A stretch of DNA of 64,000 nt from Mesorhizobium sp. (GTDB lineage Bacteria > Pseudomonadota > Alphaproteobacteria > Rhizobiales > Rhizobiaceae), in NCBI GenBank assembly GCA_004017275.1, contig SAKE01000014.1, positions 62,001 to 126,000 on the forward strand, given 5' to 3'. The notes below the pieces were generated by a model. The model made no database searches. It was given only the letters and a program-made list of their open reading frames with translations, and was not told the DNA's origin. The translations under genes were made by a program, and so were the position numbers. Within the stretch, counting starts at the first letter, position 1. Every line of letters starts with the position of its first letter. Positions 24,301-32,622 of this stretch are shown in pieces.

Positions 24301-24489
24301 GTGCAGGATTTTCTCGCCGCCATTGGCCTCGTCCTTGTGATAGAAGGTCTGGTCTACGGCGGTTTTCCCGGCCTAGCCAGGAAGCTTGCCACCGAAGTGC
24401 TGTCGCTGCCCGAGAACGCGCTGCGGATTGCAGGGCTGGCGGCGATCGCCATCGGCGTCGGCATCGTCTGGCTGGTGCGGGGCGCATGA
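24301..24489 (+). CDS. DUF2065 family inner-membrane protein
   Basis: The GTG start at 24301 gives 62 residues with two hydrophobic helices: QDFLAAIGLVLVIEGLVYGGFP and ALRIAGLAAIAIGVGIVWLVRG. This is the DUF2065 pattern, usually found directly after hflC in proteobacteria. It lies six bases after hflC and is surely in the same operon; a role with the HflKC-FtsH complex is plausible but not shown. Confidence 0.9.
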   Translation: MQDFLAAIGLVLVIEGLVYGGFPGLARKLATEVLSLPENALRIAGLAAIAIGVGIVWLVRGA

Positions 24490-24616
24490 CGGCGGCGATG
24501 ATTTATCCTCTGCCGATAGTCATAGCCGCAAACGTGCCGTATTTTTTGCCAACATGGCGTGACGCGGCGTTTTCGTCGAAGCGCTTTTCTTTTCAAGAAT
24601 ACCGGGAGGCTTCTCG

Positions 24617-26134
24617 ATGACATCCAATGCAATTCTGCGCGCGGCACGGCGGACATTCATCGCCGGCGCGGCAGCACTTCTTGTCAGCGCCGTCGCTGTC
24701 CCGTCCTTCGTAACACCGACATTTGCCGCCGACGGGCCTGCTTCGGTCGCCGATCTGGCGGAAGGCCTGCTCGGCGCGGTGGTCAACATCTCGACCTCGC
24801 AGACGGTGAAGGGCACGGAAGGCCCGGGCGCGGTGCCGATGCCGCAGTTGCCTGAGGGGTCGCCTTTCCAGGATTTCTTCGACGATTTCTTCAAGAACCG
24901 TGGTGGCGACAAGGATAATGGCGGGCAGAAAGTGCAGTCGCTGGGCTCAGGCTTCGTCATCGATGCCGAGCAAGGCATCGTCGTCACCAACAACCACGTC
25001 ATCGCCGATGCCGACGACATCGAGGTCAATTTCTCCGACGGCATCACTTTGAAGGCGACCCTGGTCGGCACAGACACCAAGACCGATGTCGCTGTGCTCA
25101 AGGTCGATCCGAAAGGCCACAAGCTGACGGCGGTGAAGTTCGGCGATTCCACCAAGATGCGCGTCGGCGACTGGGTGATGGCGATCGGCAATCCGTTCGG
25201 CCTCGGCGGCACGGTGACGGTCGGCATCGTTTCGGCCCGCAACCGCGATATCAATTCCGGTCCCTATGACGACTTCATCCAGACCGATGCCGCGATCAAC
25301 CGCGGCAATTCCGGCGGACCGCTGTTCAACAGCACGGGCGAGGTCATCGGCATCAACACCGCGATCATTTCTCCGTCCGGTGGCTCGATCGGCATTGGCT
25401 TTTCCATTCCCTCGCAGCTCGCCTCGGGCGTCGTCGACCAGTTGCGCCAGTTTGGCGAGACGCGGCGCGGCTGGCTCGGCGTGCGCATCCAGCCGGTGAC
25501 CGACGACATCGCCGAGAGCCTCGGCATGGCGACCGCCAAGGGCGCGCTGGTTGCAGGCGTCATCAAGGGCGGACCGGTCGACAATGGCACCATCCAGGCC
25601 GGCGACGTCATCATCAAGTTCGATGGCAAGGATATCCATGAAATGCGTGATCTGCCGCGCGTCGTCGCCGAAAGCCCGGTCGGCAAGGCGGTCGACGTTC
25701 TGATCGTGCGCAAGGGCGTCGAGCAGACCGTGAAGGTGACGCTCGGCCGCCTCGAGGACGGCGAAAAGCTTGCTAGCAGCGAGGACGGCAGCAACACCGA
25801 CCAGGACAAGAGTGACAAGGCTCCAGCCGTTTCGACGGCTTCGGTGCTCGGCATGACGGTCGGCGAACTGAACGAGGAGACGCGCAAGAAGTTCAGCATT
25901 GCCACCGATGTTTCCGGCGTCGTCATCACCGACGTCACCAAGGACTCGGCCGCCGCCGAACGCGGCATCCAGCCCGGTGAGGTGATCACCGAGATCGCAC
26001 AGGAATCGGTCGCCACGCCCAAGGACGTCATGGACCGGATCGGCGCCTTGAAGGAACAGGGGCGCAAGAATGCGCTGCTGATGCTGGCCTCGAAGACCGG
26101 CGAGCTCAGGTTCGTCACGATCCGGATGGACTGA
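24617..26134 (+). CDS. Do-family periplasmic serine endopeptidase (DegP/MucD-like)
   Basis: The 505-residue protein has a signal peptide (to about TFAAD, residue 40) and a trypsin-like domain with the triad His in TNNHVIADA, Asp in KTDVAVLKV and Ser in NRGNSGGPLFN. Two PDZ domains follow (about 290-385 and 410-500). An Asp/Gly-rich DFFKNRGGDKDNGG loop precedes the triad, as the LA-loop does in DegP. It degrades or refolds misfolded envelope proteins. It follows hflKC-DUF2065, a common rhizobial order, after 127 bp with its own GGGAGG ribosome site. Confidence 0.94.
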   Translation: MTSNAILRAARRTFIAGAAALLVSAVAVPSFVTPTFAADGPASVADLAEGLLGAVVNISTSQTVKGTEGPGAVPMPQLPEGSPFQDFFDDFFKNRGGDKDNGGQKVQSLGSGFVIDAEQGIVVTNNHVIADADDIEVNFSDGITLKATLVGTDTKTDVAVLKVDPKGHKLTAVKFGDSTKMRVGDWVMAIGNPFGLGGTVTVGIVSARNRDINSGPYDDFIQTDAAINRGNSGGPLFNSTGEVIGINTAIISPSGGSIGIGFSIPSQLASGVVDQLRQFGETRRGWLGVRIQPVTDDIAESLGMATAKGALVAGVIKGGPVDNGTIQAGDVIIKFDGKDIHEMRDLPRVVAESPVGKAVDVLIVRKGVEQTVKVTLGRLEDGEKLASSEDGSNTDQDKSDKAPAVSTASVLGMTVGELNEETRKKFSIATDVSGVVITDVTKDSAAAERGIQPGEVITEIAQESVATPKDVMDRIGALKEQGRKNALLMLASKTGELRFVTIRMD

Positions 26135-26176
26135 GGTCCGGAATATCCGACAACACGACAGCACTGAAAGAAGAAG

Positions 26177-26206
26177 AAGGGCGGCTAGCGAGCCGCCCTT
26201 TTTCTT
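26177..26206. terminator. Intrinsic terminator between convergent genes
   Basis: AAGGGCGGCT-AGCG-AGCCGCCCTT forms a ten-bp stem followed by TTTCTT on the plus strand and, in reverse, CTTCTTCTT. It ends the Do-protease transcript and overlaps the last codons and stop of the convergent GNAT gene. Confidence 0.85.
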
Positions 26207-26757
26207 GCCTGCCAGTCCTGGCGCGACAGCCTGTAGAGGACATGCCGTTTGAGATGCGGATGGCTGTCGGGAATGCTGGGGTGGTCGAAGTCGGCGGACG
26301 GATCGGCGATCATGCCGAGACGTCGCATGACGGCGGTGGAGCGGTGGTTGTTCTCGACGGCAAAGGAGACGATCTCGCCAAGGCCGAGCGTTTCGAAGCC
26401 GTAGGCCAGCCATGCTTCCGACGCTTCGGTGACGTAGCCATTGCCCCAGTATTCCGGGGCGAGACGCCAGCCGATCTCGATGGTGCCGGCTGGCAGCGAT
26501 GGCACATGATCGGGGTCGAGGAGACCGACAAAGCCGACGCATTCACCGGTGGCGATGATCTCGGCAGCGGCAAAGCCGGTACCGTCGCGATCGATCGCGC
26601 CTCGCAGTTCGTCCATCTTGGCGTCCGCTGCGGCGCGGTCGCGGCGGAACGGAAAGAATTCCATCACCCGCTCGTCGGAATTGATGCGGTGGAACAGGTC
26701 GCGGTCGCGATCCTCCCAGTTGCGCAGGATCAGGCGCTCGGTACGCATTGGTTTCAT
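26185..26757 (-). CDS. GNAT-family (RimJ/RimL-type) N-acetyltransferase
   Basis: This 190-residue acetyltransferase begins MKPMRTERLILRNWEDRDRDLFHRINSDERVMEFFPF and has IEIGWRLAPEYWGNGYVTEASEAWLAYGFETLGLGEIVSFAVENNHRSTAVMRRLGM. In this stretch the G-N-G-Y pattern is the acetyl-CoA pyrophosphate loop. Members acetylate ribosomal protein N-termini or small molecules; the substrate here is unknown. Its start overlaps the serB stop by four bases, so it is co-translated with serB. Confidence 0.88.
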   Translation of the reverse strand: MKPMRTERLILRNWEDRDRDLFHRINSDERVMEFFPFRRDRAAADAKMDELRGAIDRDGTGFAAAEIIATGECVGFVGLLDPDHVPSLPAGTIEIGWRLAPEYWGNGYVTEASEAWLAYGFETLGLGEIVSFAVENNHRSTAVMRRLGMIADPSADFDHPSIPDSHPHLKRHVLYRLSRQDWQARKRAAR

Positions 26758-27641
26758 TGCACAAACTCTTCCTGCCTGTAGCCCTGCACATAGAGCAGTG
26801 CGGTCAGGTCGCCATGGTCGATGCGGACCTTTGCCTGTGCCGCCACCGACGGCTTGGCATGCAGAGCGACGCCGGTGCCGGCCAGGCGAATCATGTCGAG
26901 ATCATTGGCGCCGTCGCCGACGGCAATGGCGTCGGCGGGCGTCAGGCCGAGGCGCGCTGAAATTTCGATCAGCGCCTCGGCTTTGGCGGCGCGGCCGAGG
27001 ATAGGTTCGCCGACCAGCCCGGTGAAGCAGCCGTCCTGTTCGAGCAGTCGGTTGGCACGGTTCTCCTGAAAGGAGAGCATGGCGGCAATCCGTGTCGTGA
27101 ACACCTCGAATCCGCCCGACACGAGTGCCGTCCAGGCGCCATTGGCCCGCATGGTCCGGACCAGCGCGCGGCCGCCCGCGGCGAGCGTCAGGCGATTGGC
27201 GACGATGCGATCGACCACGGCGGCGTCGAGGCCCTTGAGCAATGCCACCCGCTCGCGCAAGGCCGGTTCGAAAGCGATCTCGCCATTCATCGATCGCGCG
27301 GTGATGGCGGCGACCCGATCCTTGAGACCGATCTCGTCGGCCAGTTCGTCGATGCATTCCTGGTCGATCATGGTCGAATCCATATCCGCGATCAGGATCT
27401 TCTTGCGGCGGTTTTCTGCCTGCTGGACGATCACGTCGACCGCCTCGGTGGCGAGTGCCGTGCGCAAGGCGGCACTCGTGGCGGCGGCATCAGCAGCCTC
27501 GGGCAGGACAAGATCGCAGGCAATCCCTTCGGCCAGCCAGACAACAGCGCTTGCGCCGACCGCCCGTGACGCCATATTCGCAAGCGACAGCGACAAAGCG
27601 CGCTCAGTGGGACGGGAAACAAGCGTGGCGATGAGCGGCAT
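26754..27641 (-). CDS. serB: Phosphoserine phosphatase
   Basis: The ATG at 27641 (MPLIATLVSRP) gives 295 residues, the normal SerB length; an extension to 27782 is antisense to miaA and rejected. The HAD nucleophile motif DMDSTMI is at residues 86-92, followed by FEPALRERVALLKGL, the SGGF motif and the metal site GDGANDLDMI. It catalyses the last step of serine synthesis. The weak N-terminal ACT-like region is typical of alphaproteobacteria. Its 5' end overlaps the divergent miaA start region. Confidence 0.95.
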   Translation of the reverse strand: MPLIATLVSRPTERALSLSLANMASRAVGASAVVWLAEGIACDLVLPEAADAAATSAALRTALATEAVDVIVQQAENRRKKILIADMDSTMIDQECIDELADEIGLKDRVAAITARSMNGEIAFEPALRERVALLKGLDAAVVDRIVANRLTLAAGGRALVRTMRANGAWTALVSGGFEVFTTRIAAMLSFQENRANRLLEQDGCFTGLVGEPILGRAAKAEALIEISARLGLTPADAIAVGDGANDLDMIRLAGTGVALHAKPSVAAQAKVRIDHGDLTALLYVQGYRQEEFVQ

Positions 27642-28575
27642 GGAACATTCCGGCGAACAGGCGGGCGAGGGCCGCGTGAAGAACGCGATCCTGATAGCCG
27701 GGCCGACCGCCAGCGGCAAGTCGGCGCTGGCGCTCGACCTGGCCGAGCGCAGGGGGGGCGTGATCGTCAACACCGATTCCATGCAAGGCTATTCGGTTCT
27801 AGACGTGCTGACCGCCCGGCCGGAGGCGGCCGACCTCGCCCGCGTACCGCATTTCCTCTACGGCCATGTCCACCCGGCGACAGCTTATTCCACCGGCGCC
27901 TGGCTGCGCGACGTGATGAAGCTGATAGACGACGGTGCGCTCTCCAGGCGGCCAGTCATTTTTGTCGGCGGCACCGGGCTCTACTTTCGCGCCTTGGCCG
28001 AGGGCATTTCGGAAATGCCCGACATTCCGCAGCGGGTCCGTGACCGCTGGCGCTACGAACTGAAGGAGCAAGGTCCCGTCAAGCTGCACAGCCTGTTGCT
28101 GCGCGAGGATTCGGCGGCCGCCATGATGCTCAAGCCAACCGACAGCCAGCGCATCGTGCGGGCACTGGAGGTGCTCGACGCGTCGGGCCGTTCGATCCGG
28201 GAATGGCAGGCAGAACGCGGCCGGCCACTGATCGACAGGGAGAGTGCGCATTTCTTCGTGATCGAGCCGGACCGGGCGGCGCTGGTCGATCGTATCGAAA
28301 AACGCTTCGACCAAATGCTGGACAAGGGCGCGCTGGACGAGGTCAAACGGCTATTGGCGCTTGGCCTTGATCCCGAATTGCCGGCGATGAAGGCGATCGG
28401 CGTTCGCGAACTTCAGGCCGTGATAGCCGGACAGATTGGCTTTCCCGAGGCGATCGAACGCGCCAAGATCGCGACCCGGCAATATGCCAAGCGGCAGACG
28501 ACCTGGTTCAGGCATCAGCTGGGGCCGGAATGGCAAAGAGTGCGCCCCGGTGATGATCTGAAAAACGCGACATGA
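27631..28575 (+). CDS. miaA: tRNA dimethylallyltransferase
   Basis: MiaA adds a dimethylallyl group to A37 of UNN-decoding tRNAs. The P-loop GPTASGKSALALDLAE, DSMQGYSVLDVLTARP (usually DSMQVY), the GGTGLYFRAL helix and the C-terminal AIGVRELQAVIAG...ATRQYAKRQTTWFR are present. With the ATG at 27631 it has 314 residues; a GTG at 27676 after GGCGAGGGC would give 299 and is also plausible. The first start overlaps the divergent serB start by 11 bp. Confidence 0.93.
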   Translation: MSGMEHSGEQAGEGRVKNAILIAGPTASGKSALALDLAERRGGVIVNTDSMQGYSVLDVLTARPEAADLARVPHFLYGHVHPATAYSTGAWLRDVMKLIDDGALSRRPVIFVGGTGLYFRALAEGISEMPDIPQRVRDRWRYELKEQGPVKLHSLLLREDSAAAMMLKPTDSQRIVRALEVLDASGRSIREWQAERGRPLIDRESAHFFVIEPDRAALVDRIEKRFDQMLDKGALDEVKRLLALGLDPELPAMKAIGVRELQAVIAGQIGFPEAIERAKIATRQYAKRQTTWFRHQLGPEWQRVRPGDDLKNAT

Positions 28576-28704
28576 TTGCTTGTTTCCATTGCAACCTGAA
28601 AAGTTTACCTGCAAGGAAAGGTTCTCGTTGCGGTTGTCCAAGTTAACCGTCCGTAAGCCCGCCCATGCCATAAGGTCAATGGGCACTTTTCCAACGGGGA
28701 GCAG

Positions 28705-29496
28705 ATGCGTTTCCACAAGGCGGAATCCGCATTTTTCGTCTTTATCTTCGTGATCCTGGCCGCCGGCCTGGTGACGCTGCATGCTTATGGGCTGCTGCAA
28801 TCCTTCGCCACCGAGCTGCATACGGCTTCGGGTCTGGACAAGGTCATCTATCTCAACAAACTGCTGTTCGCGACCGGCGTGCTTTTGGCCACCGCGCTAT
28901 TCTTCGGCATTTTCTTCATCTATCCGCTGATCCGAAAACAGGCGACGGAAGAAGGCAAACTGCGCGCCATGACGGTCTCGCTCAGCGCGCGGTCGGAAAC
29001 ACTCGAGCACGCGGCACTGACCGACGGCCTGACCGGCATGCAAAACCGGCGCTATTTCGATGATGCGTTGAAGGAATATCTCGAGGAGTTCCGGCGCATC
29101 GAAAAGCCCGTCGGGCTGATGATCCTCGACCTCGACCATTTCAAGCAGGTCAACGACACCCACGGTCATGACGTCGGCGACGAGGTGCTCAAGGCGGTCG
29201 CGAGCTGTCTCAAGGATATGACACGCTACCACGATGTGGTGGCGCGTTTGGGCGGCGAGGAGTTCGCCGTGGTCACGCCCAACATGGATGCCGACCTTCT
29301 GGGCAAGTTTGCCGAGCGCATCCGCAAGGCGATCGCCAACATGTCGGTTTTGTCGGGCAATGTCCGCCTCAAGATCACCACCAGCGTCGGGCTCGCGGTC
29401 TGGGACCGCAAGGAAACGGCGGAAGAATTCTATCGCCGCGCCGACCGCCAGCTCTATGAGGCGAAGAGGCAGGGCCGCAACCGCGTCTGCGCCTAA
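28705..29496 (+). CDS. Membrane-anchored diguanylate cyclase (GGDEF)
   Basis: This 263-residue protein has two N-terminal helices (about 8-32 and 52-75) enclosing a short periplasmic loop and a cytoplasmic GGDEF domain from about residue 95 (HAALTDGLTGMQNRRYFDDAL). The active loop is GGEEF, and RYHD five residues before it is the RxxD inhibitory site, so it should make cyclic-di-GMP under product inhibition. LDLDHFKQVNDTHGHDVGDEVL binds metal and substrate. It has no sensor domain beyond the small loop. A palindromic repeat starts at its stop codon. Confidence 0.93.
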   Translation: MRFHKAESAFFVFIFVILAAGLVTLHAYGLLQSFATELHTASGLDKVIYLNKLLFATGVLLATALFFGIFFIYPLIRKQATEEGKLRAMTVSLSARSETLEHAALTDGLTGMQNRRYFDDALKEYLEEFRRIEKPVGLMILDLDHFKQVNDTHGHDVGDEVLKAVASCLKDMTRYHDVVARLGGEEFAVVTPNMDADLLGKFAERIRKAIANMSVLSGNVRLKITTSVGLAVWDRKETAEEFYRRADRQLYEAKRQGRNRVCA

Positions 29497-29640
29497 AATC
29501 CCGTCAGGGAATTTCGTGAGGCTGGCCGCTTGGCGCCGTTCTCTGCGCTTCCGATGCTCACGGACTCAAACGTCCGCTCCGCTTCGGTTCTCGAAAACAG
29601 CACCACCCGACCCAGCCTGACGAATTTCCTGACGGGATTT
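29496..29640. repeat. Inverted-repeat intergenic element (MITE-like)
   Basis: The arms 29496-29525 (AAATCCCGTCAGGG then AATTTCGTGAGGCTGG) and 29611-29640 (its near-exact reverse complement) enclose about 85 bp containing GCTCACGGACTCAAACGTCCG. The element begins at the last base of the diguanylate cyclase stop codon. No ORF is inside. It is different from the repeats at 1322 and 15051. Confidence 0.75.
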
Positions 29641-29721
29641 ACCGAGCTGGCCGACGAAGTCGGGACCTTGGAAGCTCGGCGCGGTTTCCACGGTCGGCCA
29701 TTGACAGCTAGATCCGCAAAC

Positions 29722-31572
29722 TCAATCGTTTTGCGGGCGCAGGCCGAAGGTCGCGGGCTTGAGGCCGTAGCGCATGTCGAAGTCGTCGTCCGATTGCACG
29801 CGGGTTGCCGGCGGCTTGCGGTAGTCGGGGTCGCCGGCCTGACGGCTTGAATCGACGACTTCGGCGAAGGCCATCGCCTGCTGCGTTGGTTTCGGCACGT
29901 TGCGCAGTCGTTCGACGATGGCCACCAGATCGATGTCGTCGCCTGACTTCGACGAGGCGGCCTCTTCGCGCTTTGCTGTGCCGGGAAGCAGATGGCTCGG
30001 CAGTCTTTCGAACTTCAGCCGCATGGTCGTCGCCACGCCTTCGCCGAAGGCGATGGCTTCGCGCTGGCCCATCGAGGACAGGAAGGCAAGCGTCGAGGCG
30101 GAAGAGTCGGCAATCGCCGAGCGGATGATCGCCTGGTCCTGCTCATTGGCAAGCCGCATGGCGAAGAAGGTCGAGCATTGCGACAGGATGGTCGGGTCGA
30201 GTTCGCCAGGGCGCTGGGTGACGACGCCGAGATAGCAGCCGTATTTGCGGCCTTCCTTGGCGATGCGCGACAGCGCGTGCCTGGTCGGGGCGAAGCCGAG
30301 GCGCGGATCGGCCGGCATATAGCGGTGCGCTTCTTCGCACAAAAACAGGAGCTGCAGCTTGCCTTCGCTCCACAGAGCGAGGTCGAAGGCCAGACGCGCC
30401 AGCACCGAACAGACGGAATTGACCACTTCCGACGGCATGCCGGCCATTTCGAAGCAGGTCACCGGGCGGCCATGATGCGGCACGCGGAAGAGGTTGCCGA
30501 TCGTCTCGTGGATGGTGTCCTCGATCAGCCGCGAGTTGAACATGAAGCGATAGCGCGGATCGGCGGCCGCCGATTCGATGCGTGTCTTCAGCGATCTGAG
30601 CGTCGGGCGATCGGTTTTGCTTTCGAGCATGCCCATGCGCTCGTCGATCTGCTTGAGCAGGTCGGCGATGCGGTAAGGCACCGGCGTATCGGCGGTCAGC
30701 GCATCGCTGCCGCGCCTGATATAGGAGCCCGAATTCGGGTTGCGGTAGAGGTTCTTGGCGGCCGGAATGAGGTCGCGCAAGGCATCGATTTCTTCCGGCT
30801 CGGTCTCGCGGCCCCGGAACAGCACCTCGGCGAATTCCTCCAGCTTGAACATCCAGAACGGAAGATCCAGGGTTTTGGAATCGACCCTGACGCAGTATTC
30901 GGGCAGCGACGCCGCGAACTCATTGTGCGGGTCGAGGATCAGGATGCGCAGATCCGGCCGTGCCGCGATCGATTTGCGCAGCAGCAGCGAGACGGCGGTG
31001 GATTTGCCGACGCCGGTGGTGCCGACGATGGCGAAGTGGCGCGCCAGCGTATCGTCGATGGCGATGTTGGCGGCGATCGCCTCGTCCTGCGCGAGCGTGC
31101 CGATGGTGATCGAATGGCGCCCGGCGAGATCGTAGACCGCCTGCAGATCACGGGTGCGGATGCGGTGCGCGACGGCGCCGATATGCGGATAGGTGGTGAT
31201 GCCGCGGTCGAAGACCGGTTTGGCTCCGGGCTCTGCTCCGTCGCGGACTTCACCGATCAGCTCGATGCTCACCTCGATGGCGTTCTGACCCTCATTGCTC
31301 CAGGCGCGATCCGACTTGCCGATCCCGTAGACCAGGCCGACGGTTCGCGTGGATCCGAGATTGATGGAAATCATCTTGCCGACCGTCCACAGGCCGGTCA
31401 CCGCGCCATCGACATCGTCCGCATAGGCGCTGATGGTGGCGCGCGCGCCGTCGCATTGCACGACGTTGCCGAGGATGCGCCTGTCGTTCTGCTCTGCGTT
31501 GCGGCGCTCCTGCGATGTCGGTTCTCCAACGGAGGCTTCGCGTTCGACATACATGGACAGGCCAATCCCCAT
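29722..31572 (-). CDS. HerA-like (DUF87) hexameric ATPase
   Basis: The 616-residue protein has an N-terminal HAS-barrel-like region (LGNVVQCDGARATISAYADDVD...VGKMISINLGSTRTVGLVYGI). The HerA/FtsK-type ATPase core follows: Walker A IVGTTGVGKSTAVSLLLR near residue 185, Walker B LQLLFLCEEAHRYMP, and the sensor/arginine region GVVTQRPGELDPTILSQCSTFFAMRLANEQDQ. HerA pumps DNA with a NurA nuclease in archaea and in some defence systems, but no nuclease or Sir2 partner lies beside it. This stand-alone form is common in alphaproteobacteria and its role is unknown. The start may also be ATG 31554. Confidence 0.87.
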   Translation of the reverse strand: MGIGLSMYVEREASVGEPTSQERRNAEQNDRRILGNVVQCDGARATISAYADDVDGAVTGLWTVGKMISINLGSTRTVGLVYGIGKSDRAWSNEGQNAIEVSIELIGEVRDGAEPGAKPVFDRGITTYPHIGAVAHRIRTRDLQAVYDLAGRHSITIGTLAQDEAIAANIAIDDTLARHFAIVGTTGVGKSTAVSLLLRKSIAARPDLRILILDPHNEFAASLPEYCVRVDSKTLDLPFWMFKLEEFAEVLFRGRETEPEEIDALRDLIPAAKNLYRNPNSGSYIRRGSDALTADTPVPYRIADLLKQIDERMGMLESKTDRPTLRSLKTRIESAAADPRYRFMFNSRLIEDTIHETIGNLFRVPHHGRPVTCFEMAGMPSEVVNSVCSVLARLAFDLALWSEGKLQLLFLCEEAHRYMPADPRLGFAPTRHALSRIAKEGRKYGCYLGVVTQRPGELDPTILSQCSTFFAMRLANEQDQAIIRSAIADSSASTLAFLSSMGQREAIAFGEGVATTMRLKFERLPSHLLPGTAKREEAASSKSGDDIDLVAIVERLRNVPKPTQQAMAFAEVVDSSRQAGDPDYRKPPATRVQSDDDFDMRYGLKPATFGLRPQND

Positions 31573-31692
31573 TTCCCCTGGAGCATCGATCCTACCCGAA
31601 TGGGGTTAAGGCCCGATGAGGTCGGATGGTGTAGAGAGGATTAAGGGTCTCGTGAAAATTGTCGCGAGGCGGCTCTTTCCTGATGCCGGTAA

Positions 31693-31726
31693 TTCGCTAT
31701 ACTAGACATATGGGTGATATAGCGAA
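31693..31726. promoter_or_regulatory. Inverted repeat over -10 and start codon of XRE regulator gene
   Basis: TTCGCTATA (31693-31701) and TATAGCGAA (31718-31726) are perfect nine-base arms around 16 bases that contain the end of a -10 element (TATACT, 31698-31703) and the ATG at 31710. It can serve as an autoregulatory operator or, in RNA, as a stem enclosing the start codon. Six bases between -10 and ATG imply a leaderless mRNA. Confidence 0.6.
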
Positions 31727-32273
31727 CGACATCTCCTCGACGATCGGCCGAAGAATACACGCCGAAAGGATCATCCGCGACTGGTCCCTGGCCGAACTCG
31801 CGGAGCGTTCCGGCGTCTCGAAGGCGATGCTCAGCACGATCGAGCGCGGCAAGACCAGCCCGACAGCCGCTCTTCTGGTGCGCATTGCGTCGGCCTTCGG
31901 CATGACGCTGTCGACCTTGATCGCGCGCGCCGAATTGCAAGGCGGCGGGCTGCTGCGCGGGGCCGACCAGCCGGTGTGGCGCGATCCCGATACCGGCTAT
32001 GTCAGGCGGCACCTTTCGCCGGCTTCCGACATGCCGCTGGAGTTGGTCAGGGTGCAACTGCCGGCGGGCGCCAAAGTCAGCTTTCCGGCCGCCTCCTACG
32101 CCTTCATCAAGCAGCAGATATGGCTGATTGCCGGGCGGCTCGAATTCGTCGAAGGCGAGGTGGTGCACGCTCTCGAACCAGGCGATTGTCTGGCGCTCGG
32201 GGCGCCGTCGGACTGCATCTTCCACGCCCTGGAGTCCGGCGCCGACTATCTCGTTGCGCTGGTGAGGGGCTGA
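31710..32273 (+). CDS. XRE-family regulator with cupin sensor domain
   Basis: The ATG at 31710 gives 187 residues. The HTH is at about residues 11-65 (GRRIHAERIIRDWSLAELAERSGVSKAMLSTIERGKTSPTAALLVRIASAFG). A C-terminal cupin (about 105-185: LELVRVQLPAGAKVSFPAASYAFIKQQIWLIAGRLEFVEGEVVHALEPGDCLALG) probably binds a small ligand. Such regulators often control amino-acid or polyamine transporters. The longer start at 31659 would put the -10 and operator inside the gene and is rejected. A 17-base sequence over its start recurs at 734-750. Confidence 0.88.
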   Translation: MGDIANDISSTIGRRIHAERIIRDWSLAELAERSGVSKAMLSTIERGKTSPTAALLVRIASAFGMTLSTLIARAELQGGGLLRGADQPVWRDPDTGYVRRHLSPASDMPLELVRVQLPAGAKVSFPAASYAFIKQQIWLIAGRLEFVEGEVVHALEPGDCLALGAPSDCIFHALESGADYLVALVRG

Positions 32274-32277
32274 GATC

Positions 32278-32586
32278 ATGGCGAGACGGCCAAAGCGCTC
32301 CCACAATGGGGGGCCGCCTCTTGACGAGTACAAGGGACCGCCATGGGGCAAGGGCGATCCCTACATCTTCCTTGCCTGGCAGGCCGCCCATGCCAAGGCG
32401 TGGAAAGCGCCGAGCCGCGAGGTCATGCTGCTGCGCATGGACAAGGCCGAGCGGCTGGGCCTGACCTATGAGGAGTACACGCTCGAGATTCTCGAGCGCG
32501 GGCGGCATCTCGGGCACGAAGACGCCGAACGCATCAGTGCCATCAAGGCGGCGCGAAAGCGACGCCGTGTGCGCCATCTGGACTGA
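32278..32586 (+). CDS. Conserved-type small hypothetical protein
   Basis: This 102-residue basic protein starts MARRPKRSHNGGPPLDEYKGPPWGKGDPYIFLAWQAAHAKAWKAP and ends in a highly charged helix (ERISAIKAARKRRRVRHLD). The HNGGPPLD N-terminal motif is seen in many short rhizobial proteins of unknown function. It begins five bases after the XRE gene stop and is followed 36 bp later by a GNAT gene, so the three likely share a transcript. No catalytic motif is apparent. Confidence 0.7.
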   Translation: MARRPKRSHNGGPPLDEYKGPPWGKGDPYIFLAWQAAHAKAWKAPSREVMLLRMDKAERLGLTYEEYTLEILERGRHLGHEDAERISAIKAARKRRRVRHLD

Positions 32587-32622
32587 TGGCCGCATCTGTC
32601 GCAATCATAGGACATCCTGCAC

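Noticed and set aside
24947..26542. Minus-strand 531-codon open frame across the Do protease gene
   Set aside because: It is antisense to a clear protease with an intact catalytic triad and has Arg/His/Asp-rich composition typical of GC-rich shadow frames.
29992..31644. Plus-strand 550-codon open frame across the HerA-like gene
   Set aside because: Antisense to an ATPase with Walker motifs; composition of a shadow frame.
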